DNA from: Leptodontidium sp. MPI-SDFR-AT-0119
Lineage: Eukaryota > Ascomycota > Leotiomycetes > Helotiales > Leptodontidiaceae
Length of the DNA: 64,000 nucleotides
Assembly (NCBI GenBank): GCA_020726505.1
Contig: JAHLEZ010000009.1
Coordinates: 992,001-1,056,000 of the forward strand
Direction: 5' to 3'
Made by a program: the position numbers and the translations under genes. Below are positions 32,282-44,924 of the stretch, in pieces (position 1 is the stretch's first letter; every line of letters starts with the position of its first letter). The notes beneath the pieces were generated by a model that was not told the origin of the DNA, did no database searches, and saw only the letters and a program-made list of their open reading frames with translations.

Positions 32282-33490
32282 ATGAGCCTACATAGCGTTG
32301 TTGACGCTGTGATGCAATCAATCACGGATCTCAACGATGACTGGTACGAATTGCCTGAGCAGATTATTGAAGACATTCCCGACGAAGTCGAAATTGGGGA
32401 GTCGATGAGACCATGCACTAAGAACTGTGTTGGTAGCAGCCTTGCCCAAGAGCGAAAAGGTTCCGTAGTCTGCCACATCCTCGAATAAGCCTAGCTAATC
32501 CTGAAGCAGACTCCAGCAAGGATTTGCAAAGCACCAAAGAAACCTACATTGTCGAGACCGTTCGATGCTTCATCCGCTATGTCTACTACGCGCATAGTCT
32601 TCTATTGAAAAGCGCAGGGTTCACTTCAGGAAGCATTTGTCCCTACGACTTAGACCCTACCCATATCAAGATGGAACTCCGCAGAATCATGGATCAATGT
32701 CGCAGACTCCGTGATGAGCCCCAGATGTTCCCATCGGTAGTGCTTGAAGACAAGTTCCTTACGACAATGGCTGTACTGGCCGAAGCGATGTTATCTATCG
32801 AAAAAGCTCGCGCGAAATTACTCGAATTCAAAGAGCAAGTATACAGCCCGGTCATAGATATGCGACAGCCATACAGCGATCTTCTCTTACCAACACCCGT
32901 CATCTATCCAATGCCGGCATTTCTACCAGATAAACTCCACGGAAAACATCCCTGGAACAATTGGCTAGATAATTCTGCACAATCGGCTGCTGGATGGGTC
33001 GCTATACAGCAGAAAATTCCCAAGGTTGGGGAGAAATTGATGAGGAAGATTGTGCTTCTATATGAAGTGGTGCAAGAACAGTTTGATGAGGTATGTTGCA
33101 TTGGAGAGGCGATTAAGCTGCATTCAAGAGTAGATTGCTAAATCAACCTCTACAGGACGCCGATCCAAATCTTTCCCCCGAGGTAAGAGTGATAGTTGGA
33201 GCAATTAATCACACGGAAATTGACGGCCACTAACAGTTTTCCAGTACAGCGGTGAAATTCCAGCACCTGGAGATTCCTTCCGGCATATGACGTGGTCAGG
33301 GTTTTGCACACTCCCATCATATAATTTGGGATTCAAGAGTGGTAAAAGGAAGGGGCACGATTTCGATGGCATAAAAACAGCTGAGCACCTTTCTAATACG
33401 TTGTGTTCGCTGTATGATGGAGCTGGCGTGCGACTTGGAACAGACAATTGTCCCTACTTCAGATTTGCGATGGCTTATGCGAAGCTTTGA
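32282..33490 (+). CDS. Unrecognised protein encoded inside the MAT locus
   Basis: Proposed exons are 32282-32459, 32510-33090, 33156-33182 and 33245-33490, giving 343 residues in frame. The first donor is uncertain: 32433 (GTAGCA) or 32460 (GTTCCG) both keep the frame. The other splice sites are standard (GTATGT, GTAAGA, CTACAG, TTCCAG). The N-terminus is acidic. The middle is helical with a long run of charged residues, and a Pro-rich PTPVIYPMPAFLPD segment precedes KHPWNNWLD. The C-terminal exon has Trp, Cys and aromatic residues (MTWSGFCTLPSYNLGF). No known domain, signal peptide or membrane segment was recognised. Its position between the HMG and alpha-box genes is that of MAT1-1-2 in Sordariomycetes, and some Leotiomycetes have additional MAT1-1 genes. 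I cannot confirm orthology to any. Confidence 0.75.
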
Positions 33491-33796
33491 ATGCTTCGCA
33501 TAAGCAATGCTAGATTTTCGAGGAAAGCAATCGCAATTAATAAACCAACTTTGGGACTCTAAATTCATTGAGTTGTGCTTTGCATTAGAACCCAACTACA
33601 CAAGTAAATTGACTGAGTAGCAGTGAATGTTTGTGAACACCTGGCTGCGCTAGAATAGGCTAGCGTGCGCTAGCGAGTTCTTTGTTCTGCCCTTAAAGCG
33701 TAAACTATCACTCTTGATAAGCTCTTCTCAATCCCGCAAATAAGAACGATCATTTCTCCTCAATCTGAACGACGCGAAGGACTGCGAACTCTAACC

Positions 33797-34950
33797 ATGG
33801 CAGCTGCTGCGCTCAACACGTATGTTGCGGCGATGACTTCACCGGCGAAGAAGGCTTTACCTCCCCACGAGCAGCTCTCAAATTCAGCAAGCCTGCCCGA
33901 CGAGTATTTAATGAACTATCCCCTGCGCAGTCAGGAGCATGCCGCCACTGCTATCCGCTGGCAGCAGCAACATCCTCAACTGTTCTACCAGCAGCTCAGA
34001 CTTCGCACCCACCATATCGCGCGACGACCAGTACTTCCAAAAAAATCACTCAATTCTTGGATGGCGTTCAGATGTAGGTCTTTATCCCCCACTGCTAGCG
34101 CCGTTGCTAATCTTCGAATAGCCTTCTACCAGAGTCTCTTTCCCCACTTGCAGCAGAAGGAAGCCTCGGTCTATCTCACGGCCTTGTGGAAGCGCGATCC
34201 TTTCAAGGCAAAGTGGACCATAATTGCTGCCGCATACTCGAAGATTCGCAATACAGTCGGGAAGCCACGAGCACCACTAGACCAGTACCTGAACATTATC
34301 TGCCCGCAGATGGGAATCATCGCTGTTGATGCATACCTTGAGGTTTTCAATTGGATCTGCGACGAAACCCCCGAAGGAAGTCTGCTGTTCCACCAGACGA
34401 CAGCCCCCGAGCTCCACACTTTCGACCAACATATCCTCCATTCGAGCATGACGGAGAAGGACCTTGTGCTTTTCTGTGGCTCCACAGGATACATCAGACA
34501 AAGTGTCGCCAGACGGATTGCAGAAGCCAGAACAAACCACAGAATGCCACAACATGGTCTCCTTGCCTCAGCCCCGATCAACGACACCCCCGACATCCAA
34601 GCCACTTCGAGCAGCAGCCCAGAGGCCGTTTCAAGAGAGTCCGGATTTGAGGTACCCTCCACAACCCCTACCCAAGCCGCCGCCGAGAGCTACGAATGGA
34701 CTGGCAGCATGTCGGATCTCTACCACCCCTCCGAGGGTAGCATCGATTTTGATAGATTGGTCAGAAGCTACCACTCCAACCCATGGGACACCACCAACAT
34801 CGACGACCCCAAGGCGCTTGATACCTTCGTTGAGAATGGTGGCATGCAGGATGGTTATCTCGTTCCTATCGGTATGTGAACCAACCGCCCTTACGTCCAA
34901 ACACACCTGCTAACTCTCTTCTAGTTCCGGACAATCCAGAGAGCTTCTAA
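33797..34950 (+). CDS. MAT1-1-1: Mating-type alpha-box transcription factor MAT1-1-1
   Basis: Exons 33797-34073, 34122-34871 and 34925-34950 give 350 residues. The first intron (48 nt, so frame is open across it) splits the alpha box, as in most MAT1-1-1 genes. Splicing gives NSWMAFRSFYQSLFPHLQQK followed by DPFKAKWTIIAAAYSKIR and APLDQYL, the diagnostic MATalpha_HMG block at about residues 83-170. The last intron ends in CTTCTAG and adds only PDNPESF-type residues. The protein is the master regulator of MAT1-1 identity and acts in the nucleus on pheromone and receptor genes. It is transcribed toward SLA2. N-terminal and C-terminal regions are poorly conserved, as usual. Confidence 0.95.
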
Positions 34951-36580
34951 GATTAAACAGCGACTACACATTGGTTCCCCTCGTTGGTTGGGCTACATGG
35001 CTACGGACGGACATCGAGAGCAAGGCAAAGCAAAGCAAAGCACGGGAGAGATGGGCAGGCAGGGCAGGAGGGCGGTCTGGCTGCTGGCTAGTATCATAGA
35101 TGCTGCTGCTGAGTTCGACATGTACATAAAGCAAGGAGAGATAGAAATGCCAACCAACGATAGAAAGAATGAATCTGAGCCACCACCCGGCGATGTGACA
35201 GCTTTTCTTTGTTTCTTCGGTCGTGGAAATAAGGCTGGGAGCTAATGTACGCTGGAACAGGGTTACACCCGCAGCCAAGTTTAGATCCCGCGTCTGGTGG
35301 ATCGGTGGATCGAATCATGTCATCGTGTCACATTAATTAATGTGGGCAACCGTGCCCACCACCCAATACAGTGGAGACTTGAGAGAGATCTCGAGCCAAG
35401 AGGAAGACATGGAGTTGGAAGGCAAGAGCATCTTCGAAGTCTGCGAGCTCATGAAGTCTTGGGCGAACATATATCTGCTGGGAAGCTTACCCGTGGCGCA
35501 CACAGTTGGGCGGCATTCGCAGCGAAAGGCTGCAAGGGGCAACTAACTCTTCAGTATTGACATTCCACCAACACACGTTGGTGATGGTTTCTCATCCCTT
35601 GACTCCTGCTGTTTCTCCGTTCCTCCCGTGTGCGCGTCTGTCTCTCTTCTTCCCGACGGCTATCTGCATGGCCTTTCTTTGGGTGTTGTCAGGGGTTTTC
35701 TTCAAGTACTTGTTTGCCAAGCAAGTACAAGTCCGTTAATTCCGAATTTCATTACCTCCGATGGTCTGCTCTCGAGGTGTTGTTTGTGGTAACAGGTTTC
35801 ATTTCCTACGGCTGAGTTGCCAAACTCAGCTGGAACTTATTGCATCTAAGGCCATGCGGCGGAGACGGATGCCCCCTTGAGAAAGGTATCTTACCATTCC
35901 ACGGAAAAGGATGAAGATGAGTACAGCGTTGGTCGGTCTCAAGTTGCTTCAAGTCTCTGCTGTAATTTCTCCAGTGTTGTGGTGGATTACCACGAGTAAG
36001 TGGAGGTCTACGTCTCAGAGACTCGGAGCTACTTCGATCGGAGGTACTAATAGTGGGTGTTAGAGAGACAGAGGGTGGTCAACACCTACTATTAAACAGC
36101 AAGCAACCACAAAGACTTTAAGTGTCTCTCTCTGGTAAGCTGCTTCAATTTCTCCATCCATCGCAGCGACTTATCATATTACTGCCATGGCAAGCAAAGG
36201 GGGGTAGGAAAGGCAAGGTATCAGGGCGAGAGAGTAAGGTTCCATGTCTTGGGGATAGAAATGGGAATTTGGGGCTCCAAGAGCGGGCGAAAGCTGTTCT
36301 GCTTTTATATCCTGTATAAGAAGTACTCAATGATCACGGATATCCTTTGCAACCAAGCACTAAATCCAGCTGCGGAAACCGACATTGCCTCATTCGTGAA
36401 AGCAGCGCGATCCAACACCTACCTCGAGAGAGTATAGACTGGATGAAATGCAGATCGAGCAGTCCTTCTTGAATGGCAGGCACAGAAAAGTCCCGAAAAC
36501 GTAGGGTGCAATTTATGTGATTGATTCAAAAGGGCGCTACAATATACACAATCCCCCGTCTCCTCCCCACCATTATCAAT
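34951..36580. other. Intergenic between MAT1-1-1 and SLA2
   Basis: 1.6 kb with no supported gene. Both neighbouring genes end here (convergent), so 3' UTRs are expected. GCAAAGCAAA repeats at about 35025-35040. Short open frames on both strands overlap and lack protein-like character. The edge of MAT-specific sequence could fall anywhere in this segment; it cannot be placed from one strain. Confidence 0.5.
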
Positions 36581-39500
36581 CTACTCCTGGTATGAAACCT
36601 TCCGCATCTCACCCAATCTCTGCCTCGCCGCCGCCAAGTTGTTCTCCAGTTGTAGAATCTCAACCTAAAGGTATTAGTTAGCATTGTTACTGAGCTTCTT
36701 GAAGAGAGAAGACATACCTGTTGCTCCATCTCCCGAACCTTGAACTCGTGGGCACCAAGCTTGGCGTAATCCACTCTGTCGTCCTCCTGGTCACGATCCT
36801 TGATCATGCTCTGGACTTGTCTGACAAGAGCTCTGCACGCAGCGCCAACAGCCTTGCTGGCCTGCTCCAGAGACTCCTGACTCTTGCTCATGAAGCCAGC
36901 CTTGACTCTGCTGGCTGCGACAAGCTGTGCCGTCGAGGCTGCAACATCGTTTGAAGCAACAATCAGCTGCTCAGGACTGTTGCGGCCAGATAGCACACCA
37001 TCTGCGGTCTCGATCAGAGTGTTGGTCGAAGAGGCGACGGCCTTGGCTGCTGAAATGAGACCTTCAGTCCATCTGTTGTTCTTCTTGTAGAAGTTGCTCT
37101 TGGAAGAGGTTCCACGTCCTGCCTGAACAATCTCTTGTTGTGTCACCGTAGCTGCCTTGATCAGTCTTGCGATGGCATTCGTTACGGCGATGGCGGCATC
37201 GAGGATCGAGTCGTGGATGCGGAGTTCGTAGGTTGAGTATCCATCCTTGGGCTTCGATTTGAGTCTTGCGAGGCGTTCCGCAGCAGCATTAATGGCATCG
37301 GCCGCCTTGTTCAGCTCACTATCTACCAAGTCACCCAAGTCACCCTTGGTATTCAACTTTCCACTGTTGGGTGCGAATGAGTCTGCAAGCTTGCTCAGCT
37401 TCTGCAGGTTCATCAGCACCTCGTTGTTACTGTTGATGACCACGTCTGTCTTCTGCATTGGATCCATTCCATCAAGTCTGAAACTCTGGAGGCCACGGAA
37501 GAACTTAACGGTCGACAAGGCAGATTGACGCGCACCATTAGTTAGTTGGTCTGCCTTCTTATCATCTGTAGCAAGTCTAGTAAGACCCTTGGTGTTGCTC
37601 AGAACATCTGCGATGGAGCTCGAGAAGACATTGATGGTTCGGATGATCTCGGCGTGGCTGCTGTTGGGTCCGTCTGCGATGAAATTGTTGAAGGACGTGG
37701 CAAACTCCATTGCACTTGAAGAAGCCTTCTCGATCTGCGAGAGGACATACGAAGGAGTGGCATTTTGGTTACCAGCTTGCATGGAAGAGTCGAGCTCATA
37801 CAGGGCATCGTCAACGCGTTGAACTCCGCTCTGCAGCACTGAATCGATGATGTCGTTGATCTTGCCGATGTTGGAGAGGAGCATGGCATCAATCTCTCCA
37901 TCTAAGGCTTGATCTGTGTCACCCCGAGACATCTCCAACTCATTGAGCTTGATGAGCGTGTCGTCCAAGCTCTGCTTGTAGACCTCCAGCTCCTCCTCTT
38001 TCTCCCGTAACAGCTGTTCCGCATCTGAGCCCCCCTCACTGTACTTTGCATGGACATCTCTGAGAGCCTCCGATTTCTTTCGTAGGGCTTCCTCGAGATC
38101 CGCCATCTCTCTGTTATACTTGGAGAGCATGGAAGAAAGCTCGTTGCCTTTGCTTCGCTCCAGATTATCTGCTCGATCAAGCGCCATTCGCAGTTCCCTC
38201 TTCAACTTCTCCAACTCCTCGCGATTGCCACCTGTGAGTCGATCCTTGTCATGTAGAGCCCTGTCTCGTTCCCGGATCATGTCTGCGAGCTCGAGGTTCT
38301 TGGTCTTGATCTCGCGCTCGAGCTTCTCTCGTCGGTCAATCGCTTCTTGTGCAGAGGCGGCCTTCAGTTGTACGCCCTTGAATTTCTGCAATAAATCTAG
38401 GTGCTCATGGCGCAACTGAGAGTACAGCTTTGCAAGAGCCTCGTATTTTGTGCGCCATGTGTTGACTTGCTCCTGCAAAGCTCGGATCTGGTCATCCTTG
38501 CTCCCAATTTGCTGTCCATAGCTGTTCTGCAGTTGTGCAAGCTCGCCTTCCAAGGCCTTGATCTTCTGATCGTATTGCTGCAGCATGAGCTGATCCTGAG
38601 CATATTGAGATCTTGCTGCAAGGTTCTCCTGTTCTAGCTGTGCCAATCGACCCTGTGTCTGCTGCTGGTACTGCTGGGCTAATAGAGCCTCCTGGTCCAG
38701 TCTCTGTTGCTCCGCAAGGCGCCTTTGCTGCTCTTCGAAGTCACGCTGGGCTTGAAGGGCAGCCTGTTGCTGAGCATAGAGCTGCTGGGCTTGTCGCTCT
38801 TCTAGAACCCTCTGTTGGTCTTCGTATTCCCTGTTCTGGCGGGCTTGTTCATTCTTCCAGAACTCCCCGATATCATCTGGTTCATCAGGCTTGGGTGCTG
38901 GTGGGGGTGTGATCTGTCTCTCGATTTCTTGCTTCGGTCTTTGGGGTAGTCTGGGCGCAGCATCGTCTTCGGAGAGGAGGTTCGGTGGTTCTTGAGGAAG
39001 CTTTGGCACGGTGATCAAACTTGTGAGGTATCGCAGATTCGAGCATTCGTAGTAGAACTTGACCAGGCGGTAATGCTGAGCATCATAACGTCCTCTCAAA
39101 GGTTCCAAGGCATCGTCATCTCCGGTTGCTACATTCCATCAGAACTGGGCCGCTGCGCAAGGCCAACATGTACTCACTGGTATGCATAGCACGCAACATG
39201 CTAGTGATGAACTTGTAGATTCCATAACTCTCCTGCACAAGGGGCACCAAGGCGGATATTCTGCACTCATTATTCCCACCACTCCGGAAATGCGAGAAGA
39301 TCAATTTCTGGAACTGCTCGATTCTATCTTGGAGGGCCATGAGGTCGGAGATAGTCTCGTAGCCTTCGTTTGGGTCATTGATCCCCTTCAAGCTAATGTA
39401 TTCTTCGTATTCGAATGTGCCATTGAAGTCTGGGTGCTGAGCATGGAAAGACAGCTTCGCGAGTAGAAAGTTCACGTATTCTTTGATCAACGGGCCATAT

Positions 39501-40040
39501 CCCCGGAGACCTTCTCCAGCCATTCCTCTATTCAGACTATCAATCCAACTCCGATTTGCCATTGCCTCTCGTAATGTCGACGGGTGGCCTTCCTGTAGAA
39601 CCTTGTGAACCGTAATCAACGCCTTAAACGTCTGTACTTCGTCCGCCAAAATGGGCTGCCTGCGAAAGAGATATCATGTCAGCCTTGTCTCCTCCTCGAG
39701 CTCCTACCCTTCCGGTATGGCCGGCATAGGATATAATTGAAGCGCCCCAGCGGCAGTCCTCCCAGATCCATTACAGAGAAGGGTTCGTTACTAACACTTT
39801 CATGCCAGCCCAAAAGGCCCCAGAAGACTTGTGGTCCCATGTGTATACGATGCAGCTTCGGACATGCTTGCGTTTCGGAGCCGTCTCTTCGATACTCGTC
39901 GCCTTTCGGATATTGATCGCAAGCTCACCCTCGGACCTGTACCGTCATTGTATTAGCATACAGAACCAAGAGAGGACTCTAGAGGGATGGATCATATGAA
40001 ATGGGAGCTCCAGAGGTAACGAACTTGGTGTGGTCGACAT
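36581..40040 (-). CDS. SLA2: SLA2 / End4: ANTH and I/LWEQ endocytic actin adaptor
   Basis: Exons, in transcript order: 40021-40040, 39796-39936, 39178-39659, 36718-39128 and 36581-36664, totalling 1045 residues. The 20-nt first exon is the least certain (donor GTTACC), but it keeps phase. The ANTH domain occupies about the first 280 residues (AINIRKATS, YTWDHKSS, PILADEVQTFKAL), then a Pro-rich linker, a long Gln/Glu-rich coiled coil, and the C-terminal talin-HAT (I/LWEQ) domain ending LGEMRKVSYQE. The protein binds PI(4,5)P2 and clathrin adaptors at one end and F-actin at the other during endocytosis. SLA2 is the standard right-hand neighbour of MAT in Pezizomycotina, and that synteny supports the MAT calls. 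Confidence 0.95.
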
Positions 40041-40819
40041 TTCGCGTTGTTGGGGCGTAACTCTGCATCTTGACAAGCGCTCAGCGCGCGCACAACCTGG
40101 TCTGTATGATGCTGAAACGGAGGAAACACCGTACGAAAGGAGTGTGAAGAGGAGAAAGGGCAGTGAAGCTGAGTGAGGTTGTAGTCGTGGTCTTCTTCAG
40201 TAAATGGCCGCCTCGGCGACGGCTTAGCGAGATAGCTGCGTAATGTGGCGTAGGCTGCCAGCAAAGAGTTGGGGAAACGTGACAATTAGGAACGATAAAA
40301 TGACGACTCGCAAAGCCAGAAGGGAAGAAGATGTGATGATGACGGGAGGAGATAGTGAGTGAGAAGTCACTATGAAATGTTTGTTGTTAGTACTGAGTGA
40401 ATGCTGTGGAAGAAAATCGAGACTTGGCATGTGACAATACTGTCAGTGTGATATCATCTGCAGCTCCGCTGGCAGAGATAGAGTTTGGAACATAGAATTA
40501 CTGCAAGATGAGGATGAGACTTTCAAAGGCATGTCATTTGGCGTATCCTCATACACCAGGAAGTTCTATGCTGATCTTGGGAAGAATCAATTGAGTTTCT
40601 ATCAGGGCCACTCTACTCCCGAGGCCACCCACATACCTGATGCTCCCAAACCCCCATACCCGTTACTCCCCAAATGTCCCACCACTTCCCAATGCCATAA
40701 ATCCAACCCCGCCAAGAAATAGATGATGCCAAAATCGAACTCCCTTTACCCATATGTACGGTGTCCGTCCTCCAGCTGGTTTCCGACCAGCCCAGCCATA
40801 GCCCAATGTTCATCGTAAG
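40041..40819. other. Intergenic between SLA2 and the NVJ2-like gene
   Basis: The 5' flank of SLA2 and the 3' flank of the next gene. Several short open frames on both strands, none protein-like. The upstream part contains CT-rich and TCATCAC-type stretches on the minus strand, as in fungal promoters. Confidence 0.45.
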
Positions 40820-43743
40820 TTACAGACCAGCATCCTCGTCGACAAAGGTGCTCTTCGCCCTGGCCTCTTCTTCCTGTGCTGCCATCCAAGATGGTAATTT
40901 GTGCCCGTCCTCCTCCGGACTGCTTGACAAAACCCGGTGCGGCTGTCTCCTTTTTGGTAGTCTAGGGGGCGTTGGGCTGTGTACGGGCTTGGATATTGTT
41001 TCGTGAACTTTCTCTTCAGTGGCCTCGTCGAAATCATTAACCCACGGTTGCATGTAAACGGGTCCGTTCTCTGTCATTGGTGTTGTGGGTTCAGAGTCTG
41101 CCGCTGGCGCCTCGACAACAAGAAGCCCCTCATCTGCAGGGCTATTGCTCAACTTATCGTCCTCTCTGCTCCTTCGTTTCGGCAGAGGAGGGGGAGGAAC
41201 TGCATGTTTTTGGCTGTGAAACGAATTAAGATCAGAGGCGGGATCACTTGGCTTTGGTGGCAAGTCTGGAGGTGGGATGGGTTTCCTCTTCGGGACAGGT
41301 ATTGGAGCTGTCTTGGTCCTCTTGTCCGGGCGTGGAAGAGGCATGCCAGGAGGAGGGAGAGGTTGACCACGACCCATCACGAGCGGTCGAGCTGGGGTTT
41401 CTTCCGAAGTATCCGTTCTATCTCCGTTTCTCTGCAACGCATTCCAGCCCCATTTCTTGGCAGTCGCTGCAGCATTTGTCACAGCCGCCAAAGATATTCT
41501 CTTGGTCTCAGCCGCTGTGGAAGACTTGCTTGATGAAGAAGTTGAGTTTTCACGCCTGGGATCATGGCCAAAAGAGCCAAATGATCTCGCAGACGGGGCC
41601 TCTGATTTGAAAGAGGCAGCACTCATGCTCGCTGGACTGGGAGGGTAGCTCGGATCAGAATGGTTGCCGATGTCTGGCACATTGGTAGAAGGTTGTGGGG
41701 TCAGTTCATTCTTCAAGTCCTTTTCCGAGTCGGACTGAAACGATGCCTTTGAAGACAAGGAAGATTGGCTTCCTAGTTTTTCAATTCGAGAAGCTCGTGA
41801 GGGAGACCCGACGGGGGTGTGGGCCGGGGAATTACCGTGAGAAAGGGCTGCAATAGCAGCCATAGCATGGCTATGCTCTGGTGGTGAAGCAGGCTTGATG
41901 GCATCAGCGTTTATCACATCAGTGCTGACGATGGGCGACGAGGCATTCGCAAAGGAACCCGATCGGAGTGCTCTTGGTTTGTCGGTAGTACCAGAAGATC
42001 GTATATCGATGCTCGTGGATGAACCATTGAGACTTGCATTAGTGAGATTCGAAGTCGATTTGGCAGATTTGCGTGAATAAACTGAGCTTGGAGAAGATGC
42101 GTCGACAAGTGGGGAAGACATGCTCTTCTCTACCTGTGGCAGAGCCATGATGGCTTCATTGCTTTCGGTATCCAGATGCTCTACTTCATCTACATCGCCG
42201 TCTTGAGCAGCGGCAGTTTGGGCGTCCGAGGAATGCTCCGGTGCCCTGTCGTCGGTCCAGATCCCTCCTCTCCAAAGTTTATCCTCGCTGTTGTAAAATG
42301 GTGAATCGTCCCAATTTGGGAACACAAGGCTCTCTGCGACCACTTCCTTGATGCGATTTTCGATTTGCCGCAGAATTAATGTATATGTGATCTGTCTGGA
42401 GCTGACAATTGGCTCGATGCTCATGTCTATCTTCGGCATGGTCTGGAAAGACATCCAGAGTCGGTTTGATGGCGGAGGCTTGATACGAACCAGCATGTGG
42501 CCCTCAATTCTCTTCAACACAACCGCAAGGAGAAGATTAACTTCTCTTGCCTTGAATCGAGACCCGAGATCGATACGAGCAGTGGCTGCAACCTCGATCC
42601 GGAAATTCCCAGAGTATTTCACATCAGCCTCAACAACCAGTTCTCCATCCACAGTCAAGTCTTTGAGCCGAGGGTTCGTGATTACTGGAGCGGCTTCGCC
42701 CATGTCTATATGCCGTAAAGAAATCTTTGACAAGAATGACGGTGTCTTGACTCTGGAGATCTTCTTGGTGATCTTCGCCCTCACATAGTTCTCAACCTCT
42801 GGGGTTTTGTACAAGGCCAAGAAGACTCTTCCTATCACAGCATTGATCCATCTCGTTTGCAAATGCTCTTCTGACGAATGTAACCTCTGCACCAGCGTGA
42901 TGATATCTTTCACATCGTATTGTAACGGAATTGGGGGATTGTATTTGGCCTCGGGTTTCCTTTCCTGGTTCCGTAGAAGTGCAAAATAGAAGTCCTCTTT
43001 CTCCGAACAGTTCTCTGAGAAGAGAAAGAATGGCTTTGAAGCCTTGCCATCTGGTGTGATCTCCCCAACATCCGTCCTCCTCGACAGGCAGATGGCATTC
43101 CGCTTTATGAACAGCTCTCCCTCAGGTGTTTCGTCTCCTCCAGAATATATGCTGACTCTGTGGTGAGCCAAGGAGACGACATGTCGGACTTCGAGTTGCT
43201 CGTCATCATCGAACAGCATTAGGTGGCCATGTCTACGAAGATGTCAGCCATTATCTACATTTCAGAAACGCGAAGCTACCTCAAGACAACGTAAAACACA
43301 TTGTTCCCTCGTTTCACGCCTTTGTTTTCGATAGGGCTATTGACCGGTTTCCTGTCGAAGATACTCCTGTACATAGTCTGGTAGACACTGGGACTCGGGG
43401 CAGACACCGTCGTAGATCCCGTAGGAGTTGTCCTCTCCGGGGGAAGAGCCCCTACACCACCTGGAACATAGGTTCTCGAGACAGCAAAATACCCAGCAGC
43501 TACCTCCGCTTCATGGCTGTCTCGAGGCTGGAACTTCTCCCCCAGTGTCTTCTGCGCCCGCTTGATAGCATCGCTGTCGTCGCCCGCTTGTACAATCGAC
43601 TTCTCCTCGTTTTCTCGGTATGCAGTGTCGTCGCGGATGGGGAATGTAAGGTAGGCGTGAAGTAGGACTCCAAGAAGGCAGATCGGGAGAAACGTGAGGC
43701 CACCAAGCACGTACACAATGAGAAGGCCAAGCAGACCGCCCAT
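40820..43743 (-). CDS. NVJ2/TEX2-like PH and SMP-domain lipid-transfer protein
   Basis: Exons 43280-43743 and 40820-43232 give 958 residues. The start ATG at 43743 directly precedes a hydrophobic segment (GGLLGLLIVYVLGGLTFLPI) that would anchor it in the ER; an in-frame ATG 53 codons upstream exists but is less likely. Residues about 130-260 form a split PH-like domain (GNNVFYVVLRHGHLMLF). About 290-510 is an SMP domain (TRWINAVIGRVFLALY, then VVEADVKYSGNFRIEVAATA, then MPKIDMSIEPI). The second half is Ser/Pro-rich and disordered, with PPPLP-type motifs. The yeast homologue Nvj2 works at ER contact sites and moves ceramide or other lipids. The family call is firm; the specific substrate is inferred. 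Confidence 0.85.
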
Positions 43744-44924
43744 ACTGGCTGGCACAACGTCTATCGAATGGTAGCTGTTGGAAGCTGCGGAGGGCACATG
43801 AATAAGAAGAAGAACTCCAGACAGTTGAGTGCTGGAATAAAAAGAGTGTGTGAATTCGAAGGTTGGAGGAAGCTGCGAGTACAGTAAGTTCTGGTCGAGC
43901 AAGGTAGTCGATACTGCAATGTATTTCTTGGTCTGGTCAGGCTGATGATTGCATGCCGCCCCGCCCTACACAGTCTAAAGGTAAGGTTCTGTCCAAGATG
44001 AAAGAGATTGTTCGTACCCGCATCAGTAACAAGTTGTTATCCTGGTAATCAACAACAATCTTTTAGTAGGGGTCGTTCCACAAGGTAACATCCCCCTTGA
44101 TCGGGATGAACGTCCGGTTGCGTGTGCCTACAATTCGGGTAGAAGTTGCATCGGATGATCTCGATGGTTGCTCCAACGAGCCCGCACGACCAGCATTTGC
44201 CTTTAACTTGCGAGCACATGGTACTTTTCTGATAGAATTATAATAAAGATGTTATGATATTTCGAAGTGTTGTTAGGGTCAAAGATATTGGTGTATAAAG
44301 CGAGAGAAGAGTAAAAATGTTATCGAGAGGGATTCTCTATTATCCTACTCCACACCCTTGCTTCTCATATTTCATATCGCTACCCTAGGACGATATTATA
44401 TCCTAATAATATATCCCTACTTATGAGCAAATCTCTTTATAAAGAAAAACGCTTACTTATTAAAACACGAAGGAACACTCGATTTATAATTAACTTATTT
44501 ATACGGAAAAATTAGGGGGAAAAGCAAAGAGCATCTTATCTCATTGCTATTCGATGATTAATGGTATTCTCCTTTTATTAAAGTGCACTCAGCGCGGGGC
44601 TAATATTATTAAAAAAAAATTAAAAAAAAGGAAGAATTAAAAAAAGCAAGTTACACAACATTTAACAAAAAGCTCTAATTAGTGTCGTTAAATATTAAGA
44701 GCGTAATACGATAGATGAGGGGTACCGTGAATGTTAAAAATATCTCCGGCAATATACGTTACTATCGCTAGTAGCGATCAGGCTATACTCCTGAGTAGTC
44801 TAGTTGAGATTTTGCGGGAAAAGGCATAGCTTATAACTACTTCTTCCTCACATGAGGGATCACGTGTGTCTTGGCCCTGAGGCTCGGCAGCCTTGCTGCA
44901 CAGAGAAGCTAAGACAAGAACGGA
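43744..44924. other. Intergenic with AT-rich decayed patch
   Basis: 43744-44220 is ordinary promoter-like DNA for the minus-strand gene to the left. 44220-44830 is AT-rich, stop-dense DNA with A-runs (about 44610-44645), similar to the RIP-decayed islands; no family could be recognised. It ends near the LTR at 44925. Confidence 0.45.
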
